Below are positions 34,771-47,810 of a stretch of 64,000 nucleotides of DNA, piece by piece. The notes beneath the pieces are model-generated. The model did no database searches. It was not told the origin of the DNA and saw only the letters and a program-made list of their open reading frames with translations. The translations under genes and the position numbers were made by a program. The stretch is from Oreocharis arfaki (lineage: Eukaryota; Chordata; Aves; Passeriformes; Paramythiidae): positions 1-64,000 of the forward strand of contig VZRR01014172.1 of the NCBI GenBank assembly GCA_013398015.1, written 5' to 3'. Position 1 is the stretch's first letter. Each line of letters opens with the position of its first letter.

Positions 34771-37700
34771 ACTCCGATCTCAGCCTGCTTAGCAGGGCTG
34801 GCCCAGCAGCTCCCAGCCCTAATAGACTCATTTGGGTTGTTGTCTTTAGAGAATGAGTGTGTCAACTGAAAACAGCCACCAAATCTCCATAATGGCAAAT
34901 GAATCCGGGTTACCGAGAGCAGGCACTGATAAGGCTCAGGTGGGTAAATACTGAGGGCTGCTTGGCACTGAGGGCTGGCTGGAATAACAGCAAGCAATCA
35001 GGCACTGCTGGAATAATGGGGCATTAGCTTAATATCAGAATTGCGAGGGGTCAAACCCAAAGGAGCCGCTGGAGTGAAGCTCTTCCTCACACAGAGGCCT
35101 CTCGCTCCCCAAGGGGAGCTGCTCTCTGCAGGACGAGGTGAATCTGGGAGGGTTTGGGACCTCATCCTCAGCCAGCCATAGGTATGGACACCGAAAAGTT
35201 CGTTAGAATTGGGTAATTTGATATTTCACCATGCCCTGAGCTCTCCTAATGCCTCCTGCCAACATCATTCCCTGTGGATGCATCAATGCCTACATCTCAG
35301 CATCACAGCCACACTCTCGAAAAGTTGTTTTGTGGGTCAGGAGCTCACCCCAAGTTATTGTGACACTGCACAATCTGACCCCTAGAAGTTCTTTGGAGCC
35401 TTTTCTTTCAAGTGCTGGGAGGATTTGAGAACATTGAGCGGAACAAGAAGAGAATTTTCTCACCTTTCACCTGTCTGGTGGTACAGCTTTAGGTCCAGGA
35501 TGGAACAGGAGACAGCGAATAGGGAAAGCCAAGGCTGGAGCTCCAGAGATGAGTTTGATTCTCTGGCTGCAGGCCTTCAGATACAGACACTGTGTTCCTT
35601 CAAAGCAATTTTGAATAAAAAAATAATTTGGTAATCAGAAAGTTCTTGATCTCTCAGCAAGGATCATCTCTCCCTCATCTCACCAGAAAGTCGAGGCCTG
35701 ATTTGAGAAGTGAAATATTTTCTGCTAAAGTTTCCATCAGGTTTCATGCCCAAGGATACTCAACCATGTTTTGGAGTGGCTCCAAAAGGGGCTCATTAGC
35801 TGCTCACGTACAGCCATTTTTGGGTACCTTCACCTGCACTGCACATCAACCAAAATCTTCCTTCCAGCACTGTTCAGGTAATGGCTGGGAATTCCTCTGC
35901 CCTGCTCCGCAGAGGTGCTGGGATGTGCCTGAAATCTGAACCCAGCCCAGCTGGAAGGAGCAGGAGCAGACCCCCACCCAGGCAGGATGTGCACAGATCT
36001 ACCATCAGGCAGCTATTATTGGGTTACACCTCAGCCAAAGCTCCTCACCCTCTGCTCTGACGTTCAGCCACCCCTGCAACAGCTAACAGTGACGATTTCC
36101 GTGGTGTCTCAGGCATTTGGGCTAAAATTAATGGAGTCCAGCCATCACCACTTGTGCTTTTTACTCCTTTTTAATCCATCAGTGTTACCCCAGCGTTTAA
36201 AGTCCCCTCTGGCCCACGGCTGATTCCCTCTGCCATCCCAGTTTGGGTCAAAAGGACACATGATCCTGGCTCTACAGCTTCCAGGTTTTTTCCTGGATTT
36301 CCTGTGGGCTCGCAGAGAGCAGACACTTTGCAGGGGTTGGTGATGATCCCCAAGTGCCCCTGACGAGGCCATGATCTCCAATTCCCTTCGATACATCGGC
36401 TCCTCTCGACACCCTTGGCCAGGAGAGCCTCGAAGCACTCAAGGAGTGATTTTTTGGCCTTGTTTGATCCATTGATGAATCCAGAACTGCCAATATTGGG
36501 CTGCACAGGATTTTCTGCACAGTTACCTCCTGTTACCTTCTCCCACGGACGCATTTTGTGGAGCCTCTCTCAATTCCCTCTTAACTCTGAATTCTACACC
36601 CAGAATTCAAGGCTACTATGACACAAACAAGCAACTCTGCTGCTAAATGTAAGCCCTTTTTAGTATCTCACTATCTCAGATGTTAAATCTCTCTTTTATC
36701 CCCATCACTCTGATTTCAATCACCGTCTTCAGTAGCATTTTCCTCGTTTCCACCCCAATATTTTGGTTGTTTTTCTGATTCTTCTTTTTTTTTTTTTTTC
36801 TTCAAACCTGACATATTTCCTCGTTGCCCTCCGTGCTACACATCGTACAAACTGTCTTCCCCAAAGCCTTTGCTCTTCAGAAACCTGGCTCCCCTCCAAT
36901 CCCAATTTAGCCCTTGAAGACTCCCAAATACACCAACAAGCCACTTTTTTGTCATCAGCGAAATATTTGTGCTCAGACAGCCCTTGAAATAGATCTGGGA
37001 AGATTCTTGGCCATGTCTATATTAGGGGGCACCAAACCAGAAGGGATATAATAAGCAGCAGCTTTTTGCAAGTGAATAGGCAGCTTTTCTTTTTTCCCTC
37101 CAAGCAATCCAGAGCTGGATTTGGGATACAGGATGAGCAGCCACACCACTGATAAAAACAAAGACCTTTGCAGTGCTGGAGATGCATTTCCTCAGTGCGA
37201 GGACAACCTCCAGCACAGAGAGCTTTCCGACAGACTCCACCGTGTATCAGTGATAACCTCATTTCTTTCTGCTGCCATGCCAGGTGCTTGCAAGGCCGAT
37301 ATTGATCATTGTCCGAGTCTCTCAAAGCCTGCAAATTAACTGAGTGCACACGGCTAAACCTCGGCAGCCCAGCTGTGAAGGATGTTTCCTCCGAAGCGTT
37401 GACTCACGTAATTGATGGCAAGAGTTTCCCTTTTGCCCGGTTGCTGCTCCGTGGAGGGGGAGCAGCAGGAATTGCTTGTCCTCCATCGCTAAGTGATGGC
37501 CAAGATTCAGCAGATGCTCGCTGGGGTTTGATCCCTTCTGCAAACAAAGGATGATTTCCTTTATGAGCGACCTGACTCGTAAGGAATTGTGTGGGATTGT
37601 CTATTCCGAGTTCCTTCCCCCACCAGACAGGACACCCAGAGCCCCCTGTGGAACTCAAGGTGACGATCTGGCCTGTGTGGAGTAGGGGAACCCTTGAAAT

Positions 37701-37786
37701 GAGAGGTAACTCTGTTAAATCAGCTGCTACAACTGGGATACACCTCCTAGTAGAGCACCAGAGGAAGAGCAGTTTGAGATTGGAGC
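34771..37786. other. Unique non-coding DNA, about 3 kb
   Basis: A T15 run is at 36785-36799. A minus-strand ATG frame of 127 codons (36171-36554) is open in non-repetitive sequence but matches no family I recognise, and it is within chance length. No repeat element recognised. Confidence 0.55.
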
Positions 37787-38130
37787 TCACAGAATCATCA
37801 GGGTTGGGAGAAAACTCCCAGATGATCAGGCCCAAGTGTCAACCCAGCCCCACCACCGTGTTCACCATTACACAACGACCCCAAGTGTCACATCCACGTG
37901 GTTTTTGGACACTTAGGGTCTCCTGAGCTGGAGGAGACCCACAAGGATCCTCCAGCCCAGCTCCTGGCCCTGCACAGACCCCCAGCCATCCCAGCCTGCG
38001 CCTCAGAGCGTTGTCCAGGGACGGTGACTCCACCACTTCCCCGGCAAGCCTGTTCCAATGCCGGACAGGCCTTTCTGTGAAGAAATAATTTCCTAATATC
38101 TCATCAAAATCTCCCCAGCACAACCTGAGG
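37787..38130 (-). mobile_element. CR1 LINE, minus strand, interrupted by a second CR1
   Basis: The host element begins with the reverse-complement 3' end: 'TCACAGAATCATCAGGGTTG', 'GTGTCAACCCAGCCCCACCA', 'CCCCAAGTGTCACATCCACG', 'TGGTTTTTGGACACT' at about 37913. It resumes at about 38011 with 'GTCCAGGGACGGTGACTCCA', 'GCAAGCCTGTTCCAATGCCG' and 'GTGAAGAAATAATTTCCTAA'. In CR1 these two parts are adjacent, so the roughly 97 bases between them are an insertion. Confidence 0.85.
37914..38010 (-). mobile_element. CR1 3' fragment nested in an older CR1
   Basis: It reads TCTCCTGAGCTGGAGGAGAC, CCACAAGGATCCTCCAGCCC, AGCTCCTGGCCCTGCACAGA, the reverse complement of the 3' end of a different CR1 type, like that at 57444-57522. 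It sits between two halves of the host element in the same orientation. I saw no clear target-site duplication, as is usual for CR1. Confidence 0.8.
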
Positions 38131-38559
38131 TGGAAGATCAGCCCTGGCTTTCTAAGAAGCTTTTCTCTCACCCAAAACCTGAGGGCACAAAACCTCGCAG
38201 CGGTCACCCTCAGCCCATCGCAATGACAGGACCAGCACAGCTCCTTCCATCTGCACCATTCCTCCACCAGCACCTTAAACTGGGGGGAAAAAATTCCCAG
38301 TATTATCCAAATGAGCAGGGAGTCTCTTCCCTCAGAGCCTGGGCTGCGACAAAAAGCTTTCACCCCAAATAATTTTTAATTTAGCAGACTTCCAGATGGG
38401 CTTGTGCCTGGGCACAGACACCCTGCCCCGGCTCGAGGCTTTAACGAGTTTCTGAAGACAGTTGCACACAACAGAGCTGGCACTTAATGAGCCTGTTTGC
38501 TCCGGGGTGGGGGGAGCAGCAGAGAGGCAACTGTTGGGAAAGAAAGAAACACACGGGGA
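38131..38559. other. Unique non-coding DNA
   Basis: Nothing recognised beyond the end of the nested CR1. Part of it could be very old CR1, but I cannot support that. Confidence 0.5.
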
Positions 38560-39130
38560 TATAAAAGATGTCGAGGTTTATTTTAGCCAGAGTCGGAGTC
38601 AGGACTGCATAGGGGCAGCTCATTGTTCTGTTTTCATAAAGTCATTTAAGTAGCAAATGGCCCCTGAAACTGATACTCTGATTTGAGTCATGTTGGAAGA
38701 CATATTGAATTAATGATGCAGGTGTGGGTTGTTGTTCCAAAAAACTTTTTTATAGCAACGGTGGGAGAGGAGAAGGCGGAGGAGGGAGGGGGGGAAGTGA
38801 AATGAAAAGATTTGGTCTCTGCTATGTTTTTCTAATATTTGAATTTTAGCTAAGATTACTCTTTCTCCTCTCTTTAATATATTGTTTTAAATAAAAAATG
38901 CTAATAAATCTTGAGAGAAATATGTCATAGCAGAGTTTAAAAACTGTAGTGCAATATATAACAGTTCATAAAATATTCTATTCAAATAGCCAAAATTGTA
39001 GTGCATTTGGACCAGAAGTAGTTAACTGCAGGAACAGCATTTTATTAGCTACTAAAATTAAGAAAGAGTACTGCTGTTTCACAGCCAGATAATTAAGTAC
39101 CGTTTTCTCTTTTTTAATACTATAAAATTA
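38560..39130. promoter_or_regulatory. Candidate conserved non-coding element, AT-rich
   Basis: This is among the most AT-rich repeat-free stretches of the window. It includes GAATTAATGATGCA, TCTAATATTTGAATTTTAGC, AATAAAAAATGCTAATAAAT and CCAGATAATTAAGTACC. A purine-only G-rich patch (about 38763-38795, with GGAGGGAGGGGGGG) sits inside it. Very low open-frame content and many TAAT cores suggest a regulatory block. This is an inference from composition only. Confidence 0.3.
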
Positions 39131-42100
39131 AACTTCCTGTTTAAATGGCCTGGTGGGGACTGTAGGCAAAGGGTCGTCTGATGAGCCCTCCGGGCAAATC
39201 CAGAAACACAACATAGCACTTATTCACACAAGGCTTTAACAGGGTGGAAAACACTGATTGAGGGGGGAAAAAAATGCTGCAGTAAGCGAAAAATTGCAGG
39301 TCATAAATCAGAGATCCATTTTTTCACATCATTTTGGCTAATCCATTAAATCTCGGTGCAAAGGAATCTATCAGAAACAGAAGCCACGGCCTTGGGTTCC
39401 CTGTCTCCAGATGTTATTAAAAGTGTATGAGCAGTGAAAGAACTCAATTAAAGCCAGAGCATTGACGAGATGTTCCAGCCACGCCAGGCCCACCAACCTC
39501 TGCTGGCTCCTCTTTTTGTCGGGGACAGTGGTGCTAAGTCTCTTTTTCCAAAGGGATTTCACTCCCCATTTCATCAGGGAACAAGGTTTGCCCCGTGTTG
39601 GTCTAAATTATGTTTTTTCTACTCAGACTCTGAAGTTCTGCACCAAATTAATGTCAGAAGCAGGATAAAACATAGGTTAGCATCCTCTTGCACCCAACGA
39701 TCTGATCCTGCTGTGGATCTGTAGGCTGCAAAAGTTTTGGATGAGAAACACAAATACTGCAGGGAATCATCTCAACTTTGCAAACAGTAACCCCAATCCT
39801 GCCCATCTCAAATCCCACAGGGAATTCACAGGGTGGAAACAAAGGATTTCTGGACAAAGCAGGTGAAACTTTCCCCGTGAACCCCCCAGCCTCTGTTTCT
39901 GGAGGTTGTAGGGTGGGGATTTGTTGGTCAGATCTGATGTGAAACCTGCACCTCCCAAGGAGCAGAGACCCTTCATCCCTAGAGCCACTTTTCGGTCCCT
40001 CACACCAGGAATCTCCACACCCAGCATGGTCTGACATCCAAAAAAATCCAACATGCTGTCAAATACGTCGTTCCAGCTGCAGGTTACTTTCTGTTTAAGG
40101 CTGGAGCTTGAAATCACTCGTGAAGGCTTCTTAAATCATAAAATATTCTCTTTAGCTCTACCAAACACAAGTGCAGCTGCTGCTGCTCTGCTCAGTGCAT
40201 TATTGATTGCAATAAAATGCTTCCAAACACCACCAAATCACCAAAAGGAAAAATAATGTTGTGGTTAAGGCAATTCATTGGGATTTGGGAGATTCAGGAT
40301 CATTCTCTCCCTTGCAGAGGTGTTCTTTGGACCCAGCAAGGAACATTTGTTGGGAATTTTCATCCCCACCACAGGTGAGCACCCAGGTGAGCAGGTACCT
40401 GGTGTAAACTACTCACTGAACTACTTACAGGCTTCTGCACCGCCTCACAGGAAGGAAAGATCAGCTCTATGCAGAAAAGGGAGTTCCAATTCATAAAGAA
40501 TCCTAGGATTTTTAAATTCGTGGGTTTTTAGGCGAGAGCAAAATTCCGAAACAGCAAAATCAATTAGGAAATTTAAAACCTGAATGGATGGAAATATTCT
40601 ATTACACCCAAACTTTAGTCCAGTTTCAAGTTTCTAACGGTGTTATGTTCATTCTGCAGAAAAATTCTTAGAAGAAATCCCTGAAAATCCAGAGTGACAC
40701 TTGATAACAGCATGACCAGGATTTACTTTACTCTGCTACAGCTTTTTTTTTCCCCTTCTGAAACAAAAATTCAGGAAAATCTGACTGAGCTCTGTGAAGC
40801 ATTTGGATGCAGCGTGGTTTTGGCAACATTGCTGTGTCGCACCAGAGCGTCACGTTTGGGTTGCAAAAGAAATTCTAAGCAGTATGTGGGGTTTGTTTTG
40901 CTCAGATTCCCCCCACTGGGGGGGATTTAGGATCCACTGGATCCCTGGAATCCTGACAGTGCAGAAACCTCGAGAGCCTGAAGGAATGGGTTGATCGGGA
41001 TGGTTTTTTTCCCAAGGCAGAAGAAAACAGGATGTAGTTTGTGTCCATTTTGTTGTTTCCATGAGGATGCCTGAGACTTAGGTAGGACTCACCTGGACAA
41101 GCATCCCTTAATTCCCTCAGGAGACCCAACAGAGAATTTTCATGGTATTTTTCCTTAGGGAAAGTGAAAATTAAGGAAGACACCCAGCATTCACCAGCTC
41201 TGCCACAAGCAAAACAACATTTAGATCCCAGGGAATGCGTCCTGTTGGCAAGCAGCAATTCCTGCTGGAAGGAACCAATTTTCAGTTTCCCAAACAGACA
41301 AAGCAAAGACAAAACAAAACCCCCTCCTTGCAGAGCCTGGTCCCACCCGCTGAGCACACACAGCGCCGGGGATGCCTGCGGAGCTCAGCCAAGTGTCACT
41401 GCCAGGGAAGCTTTAGCAGCACCCAAACTCTTGGTTTGACTTTAGGTGGGTGTTTTTGGCCCTTCTCAAGCACCCCAATTCCCCAGCCCCAACGGGAGCT
41501 GTGGAGCTTTACTGGGGGCTTTGCTGGCAAAATCCTTCGGTGCATTCCGGTAACACAACACCACATCTTCATCGGGAAACCCATCTCGGCCCTTGAAGGG
41601 GAAAATCAAGTCTTTTATGTTGCTATTAAGGCTGAGCAAAGCCCAGTTATCGGGTTTCACCCCTCTGTTCTGCTGGGGCCGTGCATCAGATTGCTCTGGA
41701 GATAAGCCCCGAAATTCCGGGATCCCCTCGGAGCATCCCGAGCGCAGCTCCCGGGGAGAGACTAAACACTGCAAACTCTCCCCCAGCGAAGCAGTGCTTT
41801 GCATTAGGGCAATAATGAACCACTGGGAGAAGGGAAAATCACTCTCTGTAGTGTTTAGTCTGATTTAATCTAATATTGGTGGCTAATGGGCTCTGATCTC
41901 GTGTGTGTACGCAAGGAGTTCCTTCCGATCGCGCCGGCGGTGAGCTCAGCCTTTGCATCTCGCTTGGAGCACTCAGCACTTGATACCCGAGGAGGTCACT
42001 GAGAGCTGCTTTTAAATCAAATATCCAGAGTTGGAAATACACAGGTTATAAACCAACGCTCTGGGATTTTGTTTGTTTCCTGTTAACCTTAAAAATGATA

Positions 42101-45100
42101 GGAAGCATAAAAAAGATGGACACAAACACGCAGTAGAAGGGGTGAAATTTAGGGAAAGGCATCTTTAAGTTCTCCTGGACTTCCTAAATATTTATTTTTA
42201 GAAGGTCTCAGGACATGACACAACTGTAAACCCTGTGTTAAGAAGGTCTGTGAGAACTGGTAAGGAGCAGAACAGCTTCCAGATTTTGTTTTTTGCTGAA
42301 TTTCAAGTGTTTTAGACAGCATTAAAAAACACTGAGTTAAGGAGAAATAAATTATTCTAGGCTCCTTACTAAGGGCCACAACTGCTTTTATCCAAAGGAG
42401 CATCCTCCCATCCCAGGTGCTAACGAGACCAATGAATGAGGCTCTCCCTGATTTTCCTCTCCCACAATTTCACACATTTATTCCTCTCTGCACTCAGATA
42501 ATTCCCCCTCCAGTTTAATTCCCACAGTTCTCAGCTGTATTTAGCTTTGGCACATCGCAGTTGCAACAATGCACAGGGCATTGAAAATCTGAGCTGGTGA
42601 TATTCATCATGTTTATAATACTCAGAGCAGCCTTTTGGATGCAACAGGTCACGTGGAGCACTGGAAACGCAGTATTGGGAAATTATTGCTGAAATTGCCA
42701 CAAAGATCATAGACCAAAAACGTAACAGAGGTAGAATAAAGGGATTCCAGGAATCATGTTTTATATCCCCCTAATTTTGAAGGAGATTATCCAGATTTGT
42801 GACCAGTTTGATTTAACAATGGATTAACAGCAGGAGGAAATGCCTAACCTGAGGCTGGATGTACTTTACTATACTGGAAATGTATCTGTTCTTATCCCCT
42901 CTCCATCCTTGTAAGTGGTGCTGTTTTCATCCAAGAATTCCCCGAAACTCATTTCCTCTCGCCATTCCCCAAATGGTTTCAGAAGCCAAACCCTCCCAGG
43001 GCTGCTCCCCCAAGCAGAGGGGCTGAGCTGAGGTTTTGGGGGCTACTGAAAATTCAAAGTTTCCTTCCAATACGGAAAAGTTCAGACAGACTTTCGGTGA
43101 ACCCCAGACAAATTTCAAGCCCCCAAACCGCATGGCCTGGGTGAGTTTCAGTGGGGGATTTTAGGGTTCATTAGCACAGTGAAAGACCCAAGAAACGGGC
43201 TGAAATCCCTGAAATCTGGCCCAACCTCCCCCCACGCTGCTCCAGCCCCTACCTGCCCAGGTGAAACCCATTTCCCATCTTTTTAAACTCCATTTTTATG
43301 GCGCAGCCCCGCTCCCTTCATCCCTGCTCTCCTCAGTGCCAGGCAAGCAGAGCAGGAATCTCTGCATGAGACGCCCTAATTGGCAGCAGAGCCCTGGCCC
43401 GGCCAACATCTGCAGCTGGTTTTGGTGATAATAAATCAGGGCTGGGGGGCTCGGCGTGGCAAGCTGCCAGGGAGCTTTCCTTCCCCCAGTTAGCCAAGAA
43501 ATGGGAAGACAGCAGCGAGGACTCTGGGTGGTTGGAGAGGGGGGAAGAAACCAATTTGATATTTATCCATAATCAGCCGTGAGCCTCCACTCGGAGCTTT
43601 CCAAGAAACAAGCGGGACCAGACAGCAAACACCTCTCTTCATCACTTGCCCAGGAAAGCTCAGAAACATCATTAAAACAAGGGCACAAGCGCTGCAGCAA
43701 TTGCTTCCCAGGAATGAAGGTTCCTGCCCCAGCTCTGGGAGGGTTTGGGAGCTGCCCGGGCTCTGTGATCACCCAACACTCACTGCAAACACCTCCACAG
43801 GTACGTTTGCAATCAGGTTGGATGCTCGAATGCTCGGTCTCTCCAGATGCCTGCAGCACTGACAGCTCAGCCCCTCACTCAAAATCCAGGTCAAACAGAA
43901 ACCCTGGATGTGAGGTAATCCCCGTTCTGAACGGGGAAGTTCAGACTGGGGAAAAGAAATAATAATCAAAGGCTGGAAGAGTTGACTGAAACCACTAAGA
44001 GGCCAAAATTTGTAGCTGACAGAACTGTTAACTTAAATGTTGCTGAGTCTTCCCTGCCAAGCCTGGCAGCACAGTTCAGCACTAGGTTTTGGGGGGAGCT
44101 TTTTCCAAATCAGATTGCTGTGGAACTGAGGGATGGGGCAGAGGCCAAGGCACTGAGCTCTGCTTGTGGCTCATCCACACCAATCACGGAGCAGAAATCG
44201 CAGGCTCTGCCCTCTGAGGTGGCTGGTGCTCAATCAGTTCAGTCTGGCAGATGATTTCTGATATTTCCATCCCCAGACTGAGCCAAAGCCCTGCCTCTCC
44301 ACACCAACCCTCTCTTTGCACTGGAGCATCTCTGCACCCTCAGATATTTAAGTCATTTTTGGATCTTCATTCACCCATCACATCCAGGTCCCTCCCAGTC
44401 CTTCCTTCAGCCTTTCCCACCTCACAGTGCCATTTCCTGTTGTTAAAAATTCCCTTTCCAACTACTGCTCCCTCCCAGAGCCTCCACTGCTCCAAGAGTT
44501 GTCTTCCCAAGGAAACATCCACCTCATTTACAAGGTCACAGTTATTTTAGCCTGAATCTAGTTATGCAAGAAACCACTCCCTCTCCAGTGCCAAATCCCT
44601 AAAGAACAGTGACAAATGATTATCTCGTGTGAGGATTCAGCCCTTGAAAGACACCAATAATAATTAGCACAATTAAGAACGCCTCTGATGCCTCTTTCAA
44701 CAACCACAAGCAGGTATTGCACTGCTGGGAAGTGCTAATCCACATTTGCCAGTGGAATATCTGGCAGCAAGGATTTCTGGAGCTTATTTAAGCTTTAAAG
44801 CCTATGGAAGGAGCTGTGCACAATATCCTGTTCGAAGGCATTCCTAATTTAAATTAATGACCTGAAGGGTATCTCGAGGCAATAATGATCTTATTGGACC
44901 ACATCCCGCCATAGCTGAGGTGAATTCTAAATTCCTCGGGCTGATTCCGTGGTCAACATTCCAAATCTCAGCTATCCAACGTGGTAGTGGCAGTTCCAGG
45001 AGCAGATTAGATGAAACCACACGGGCTGTCTTCAGCCTCCCTGCCTGGGCTTGGAACAGGCAGGGAAAAAATGTTCTCCTCCATCCGTGGGAAGCAGAGA

Positions 45101-45302
45101 AATGCCAGGGGTGATGAATTTGGAGTTCTCATTTTCTCCAGGCATTTTATTCCTAAAATTTTGCTTGGAAGAGATGATGAAGCATCCAGGTACCAGGTAG
45201 GAAGGTGAACTCACCGCCAAGGTGAGAGCTGCTCCCCCTAAAGACACCAGGAGGGTTGTCACTGACTTTATAAAAAGCACAGTTGGGCTAAATGAGGAAA
45301 AA
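39131..45302. other. Unique non-coding DNA, about 6.2 kb
   Basis: No CR1 or minisatellite seen. Two small CpG groups lie at about 41706-41757 and 41901-41975 (for example GATCGCGCCGGCGG). Open frames are short to moderate, overlap on both strands and match nothing recognised. Confidence 0.55.
41700..41980. promoter_or_regulatory. Paired small CpG clusters
   Basis: Six to seven CpGs fall in about 50 bases near 41706-41757, and eight or so more in about 75 bases at 41901-41975. They flank an AT-rich core with TGATTTAATCTAATATTGG. A CpG-flanked AT-rich core is compatible with a regulatory element, but no motif grammar is demonstrated. Confidence 0.25.
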
Positions 45303-45363
45303 GCCCATTTTTCTCCTGAAACTCCCCAAAAATGCCCATTTTTCTCCTGAAGCTCCCCAAAAC
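45303..45363 (+). repeat. 31-bp tandem duplication, 2 copies
   Basis: The stretch starting GCCCATTTTTCTCCTGAA occurs at 45303 and again at 45334, with one visible difference (GAAACTCCCC versus GAAGCTCCCC). Confidence 0.93.
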
Positions 45364-45999
45364 ACACCTCGCACACAGCACTGCTCACGGGCAGGGTCAC
45401 TGCGGGCCTGGTGACGAGTTGCACATTTGTAAGCCCATATGTCACCTGCAAACAGAGCCCAGGAAAAACAAAGTGGGTGGAATTTCCCTTTGAAAAGGCA
45501 GGGAACCAAATTGCCCCTAAAAAGGGGCTTTCAGCAGCTGAGAAAAGCAGGCTGTTATTTCACTCACGGGCCCGGGCGCACGTGGAGCCACAGGGCAGGA
45601 CTTGCATTTCAGCCCCGTTTCACAGGCAGACCTTCCCCACCCTACAATCCGATTTCTACACTGGTATTTTGTCCATTATCTGCATTTTCTCGGATTTTGC
45701 CATTTTTTCAGTCCGTCCAGGATGCCACAAAGTGGTCAGACCGACCATGGCTCGGTTTTAAGCTCTGGATGTATGATTCGCACTGGGTTTTGTGCTCTGC
45801 TGTGATGTTCAGTGACATGCCAAGCTGTAAAATGGGACTCAATAAAAGTATTAGCAAATCCACAATCCATTTCCTGCTGAAATCTTCTTGGGTTTGTTGT
45901 TGGGATACCTGAGTGGGAGGAAGTCAGTGTTTCCTTCGGATTTATTTGAACCCCTAATTCAAACCACAGCTTGAACTTTCTCTGTCCGTGTGGCAAAAG

Positions 46000-46155
46000 A
46001 ACCCCAAAAACCTAAACCAAACAAACCAAACCAAAAAAACCCAAACAAAACCAAACAAAACAAAACCAAACAAAAAACCCACAACAAAATCAAACAAAAC
46101 TCCCCAAAACCAAACCAACCAAACAAAAAACCCAAAAAACCCCCAAACACACAAC
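46000..46155 (+). repeat. A/C-only low-complexity tract with no G for 156 bases
   Basis: Irregular CCAAA, ACAAA and CCCAAA units. The plus strand has only three T and no G in this interval (the bounding G bases are at 45999 and 46156). The lysine- and asparagine-rich open frames are artefacts of the composition. Confidence 0.95.
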
Positions 46156-47639
46156 GAAAACCCCAACCCTGCTGATGCAAGTGTAAGTAAATCACCAGAT
46201 CTTCATAATTAATTAAGAAGGAGCTTGAAAAAGAGGGATGGCTGAGCTGTATTAATTCTGGGTATCATCATCCTACAGAACATTCCACAATCAAGTAGGA
46301 ACCTTGTTCCCAACCTGCTCCAACATGGAATAAAGTCAATATATGGGGACACTGGTCCCTACTGGTATTGTCCTGCTGCTAATGGGCAATTTATTCCCCT
46401 CACTCCACTCCTTCCCAGGGCACACTTTATTATTTTAAGGCCCTTTTCTCAGGGACAGACTTTGCCTCCCATTATTTCTAACTCGTACCTGGTGTTGAAA
46501 GCCCGAAAAAAAAAAGATAAATTAAATGAGAAGGAAATGTTTAAGGGTTCCTATTCATAACAAAAATACTTAAAGGCAGCTCGGGCCATGAATCTTCCCC
46601 CAGCAAGCTGAGATGTACATAAAGGCCCTGATTCAGAGGAGAAGCTGGTGGACGTCTGCTGCCCGGGGGATTTATGGGGTAGAAGCTGGTATGGGGGAGA
46701 GCCCAGGCAAGTAATTAGTTCCTTGCAGGGCTCGGGATGGAGTTGGCTTTTCCCAGTTGTTCAAAGGCTTTTCCCCCCCGAGCCGTGGGGCAGCACGAGG
46801 CAGGGCTGCTCCAAGTGGGCTGGGGGCTGCTCTCCACCCGTTGCCTCTGGTGTGTGAAGATTAATGAGGGCCCAAGCCCTGCTCTGCTGTCAGCACAGAC
46901 ACGTGCATCCAATTAAAGGATCCAGGAACCTGGCACAGAAGTCCCAAGGTGTTTTCCAAAGCCACCCAACGTTTTCGCCGGGGTTTAATTTCCCAGTTCT
47001 GCCCAGTTAATAGGGATTAACTCGCAAACCTCGTTTGCCTTTTTCTGTGTGTGTCAGCTCTGGAGTGAGCGTGGTGGGGAAAGCGCTGGGTCCATAAATC
47101 CTGTGGGTCTGAGCCCTGTGTTTACCCATGGAATGGGAATGGGGCTGGACTGTGGCAGAGGGGTGCCCCTGTCATCGTGTGTCAGTGACACACAGGACCA
47201 CCTTTTGGGTTAAATCCCCATCACCTGCCCTTCCAGCCCCGAGGATTTTCAATAAATATCAATTCCTGCCCACAAACCGAGGTCCTGGGGCTTTCTTAGC
47301 CGTGAACTCAACCAGGATCACCCCTCTTTTGCAATAACAAACAAAACCAAACAGGAATTCCTCAAGAGCGGGTGGGATGTGGACAGAAATGTTTAAATTT
47401 GGTTTTACAGCCTGGTGAGGATCTAGCAGCTTCTGTCCACAGATGCATCTCCATAGATAGAAAGATTCTCCTCTCAGCCCTTCCCACGAGAGGGGAGATC
47501 CCTTCCCTCGGCACAATTCCTACCACAACCAGGTAAAAACACATTTTCATGGATTGTTCACCCTGAACTGCAGCAAAATAAAGCCTGAGAAGCCAAAGTG
47601 CAGCTCAGGAGAGCGGAGCTGTGGGTGACAGCCCAGGAG
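46156..47639. other. Unique non-coding DNA
   Basis: No feature recognised. Confidence 0.55.
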
Positions 47640-47810
47640 TGCCGGATAACCTCAACTGGAAAGAAATTAAGCACAAGTTAATCGGCCACGTCTGGGGAAT
47701 AAAACAAATCTTTAAGGCTTGCATTAAATGCTGAAACATATTCATATATTCATCCTCAATTTGAGCCACCTCAACACTTGTGAGCACCAGGACCTTCCCG
47801 TGCAGCATCT
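47640..47810. promoter_or_regulatory. Candidate conserved non-coding block
   Basis: A repeat-free block with AGAAATTAAGCACAAGTTAA, GCATTAAATGCTGAAACATA and TTCATATATTCATCCTCAAT. AAATTAAGCACAAG resembles NKX-type sites (AAGCACTT/CAAGTG-like). The evidence is composition and motif resemblance only. Confidence 0.2.

Noticed and set aside
36171..36554. 127-codon minus-strand frame starting with ATG
   Set aside because: The peptide looks non-repetitive and was considered as a retroelement remnant, but I could not match it to any domain. Its length is not unusual.
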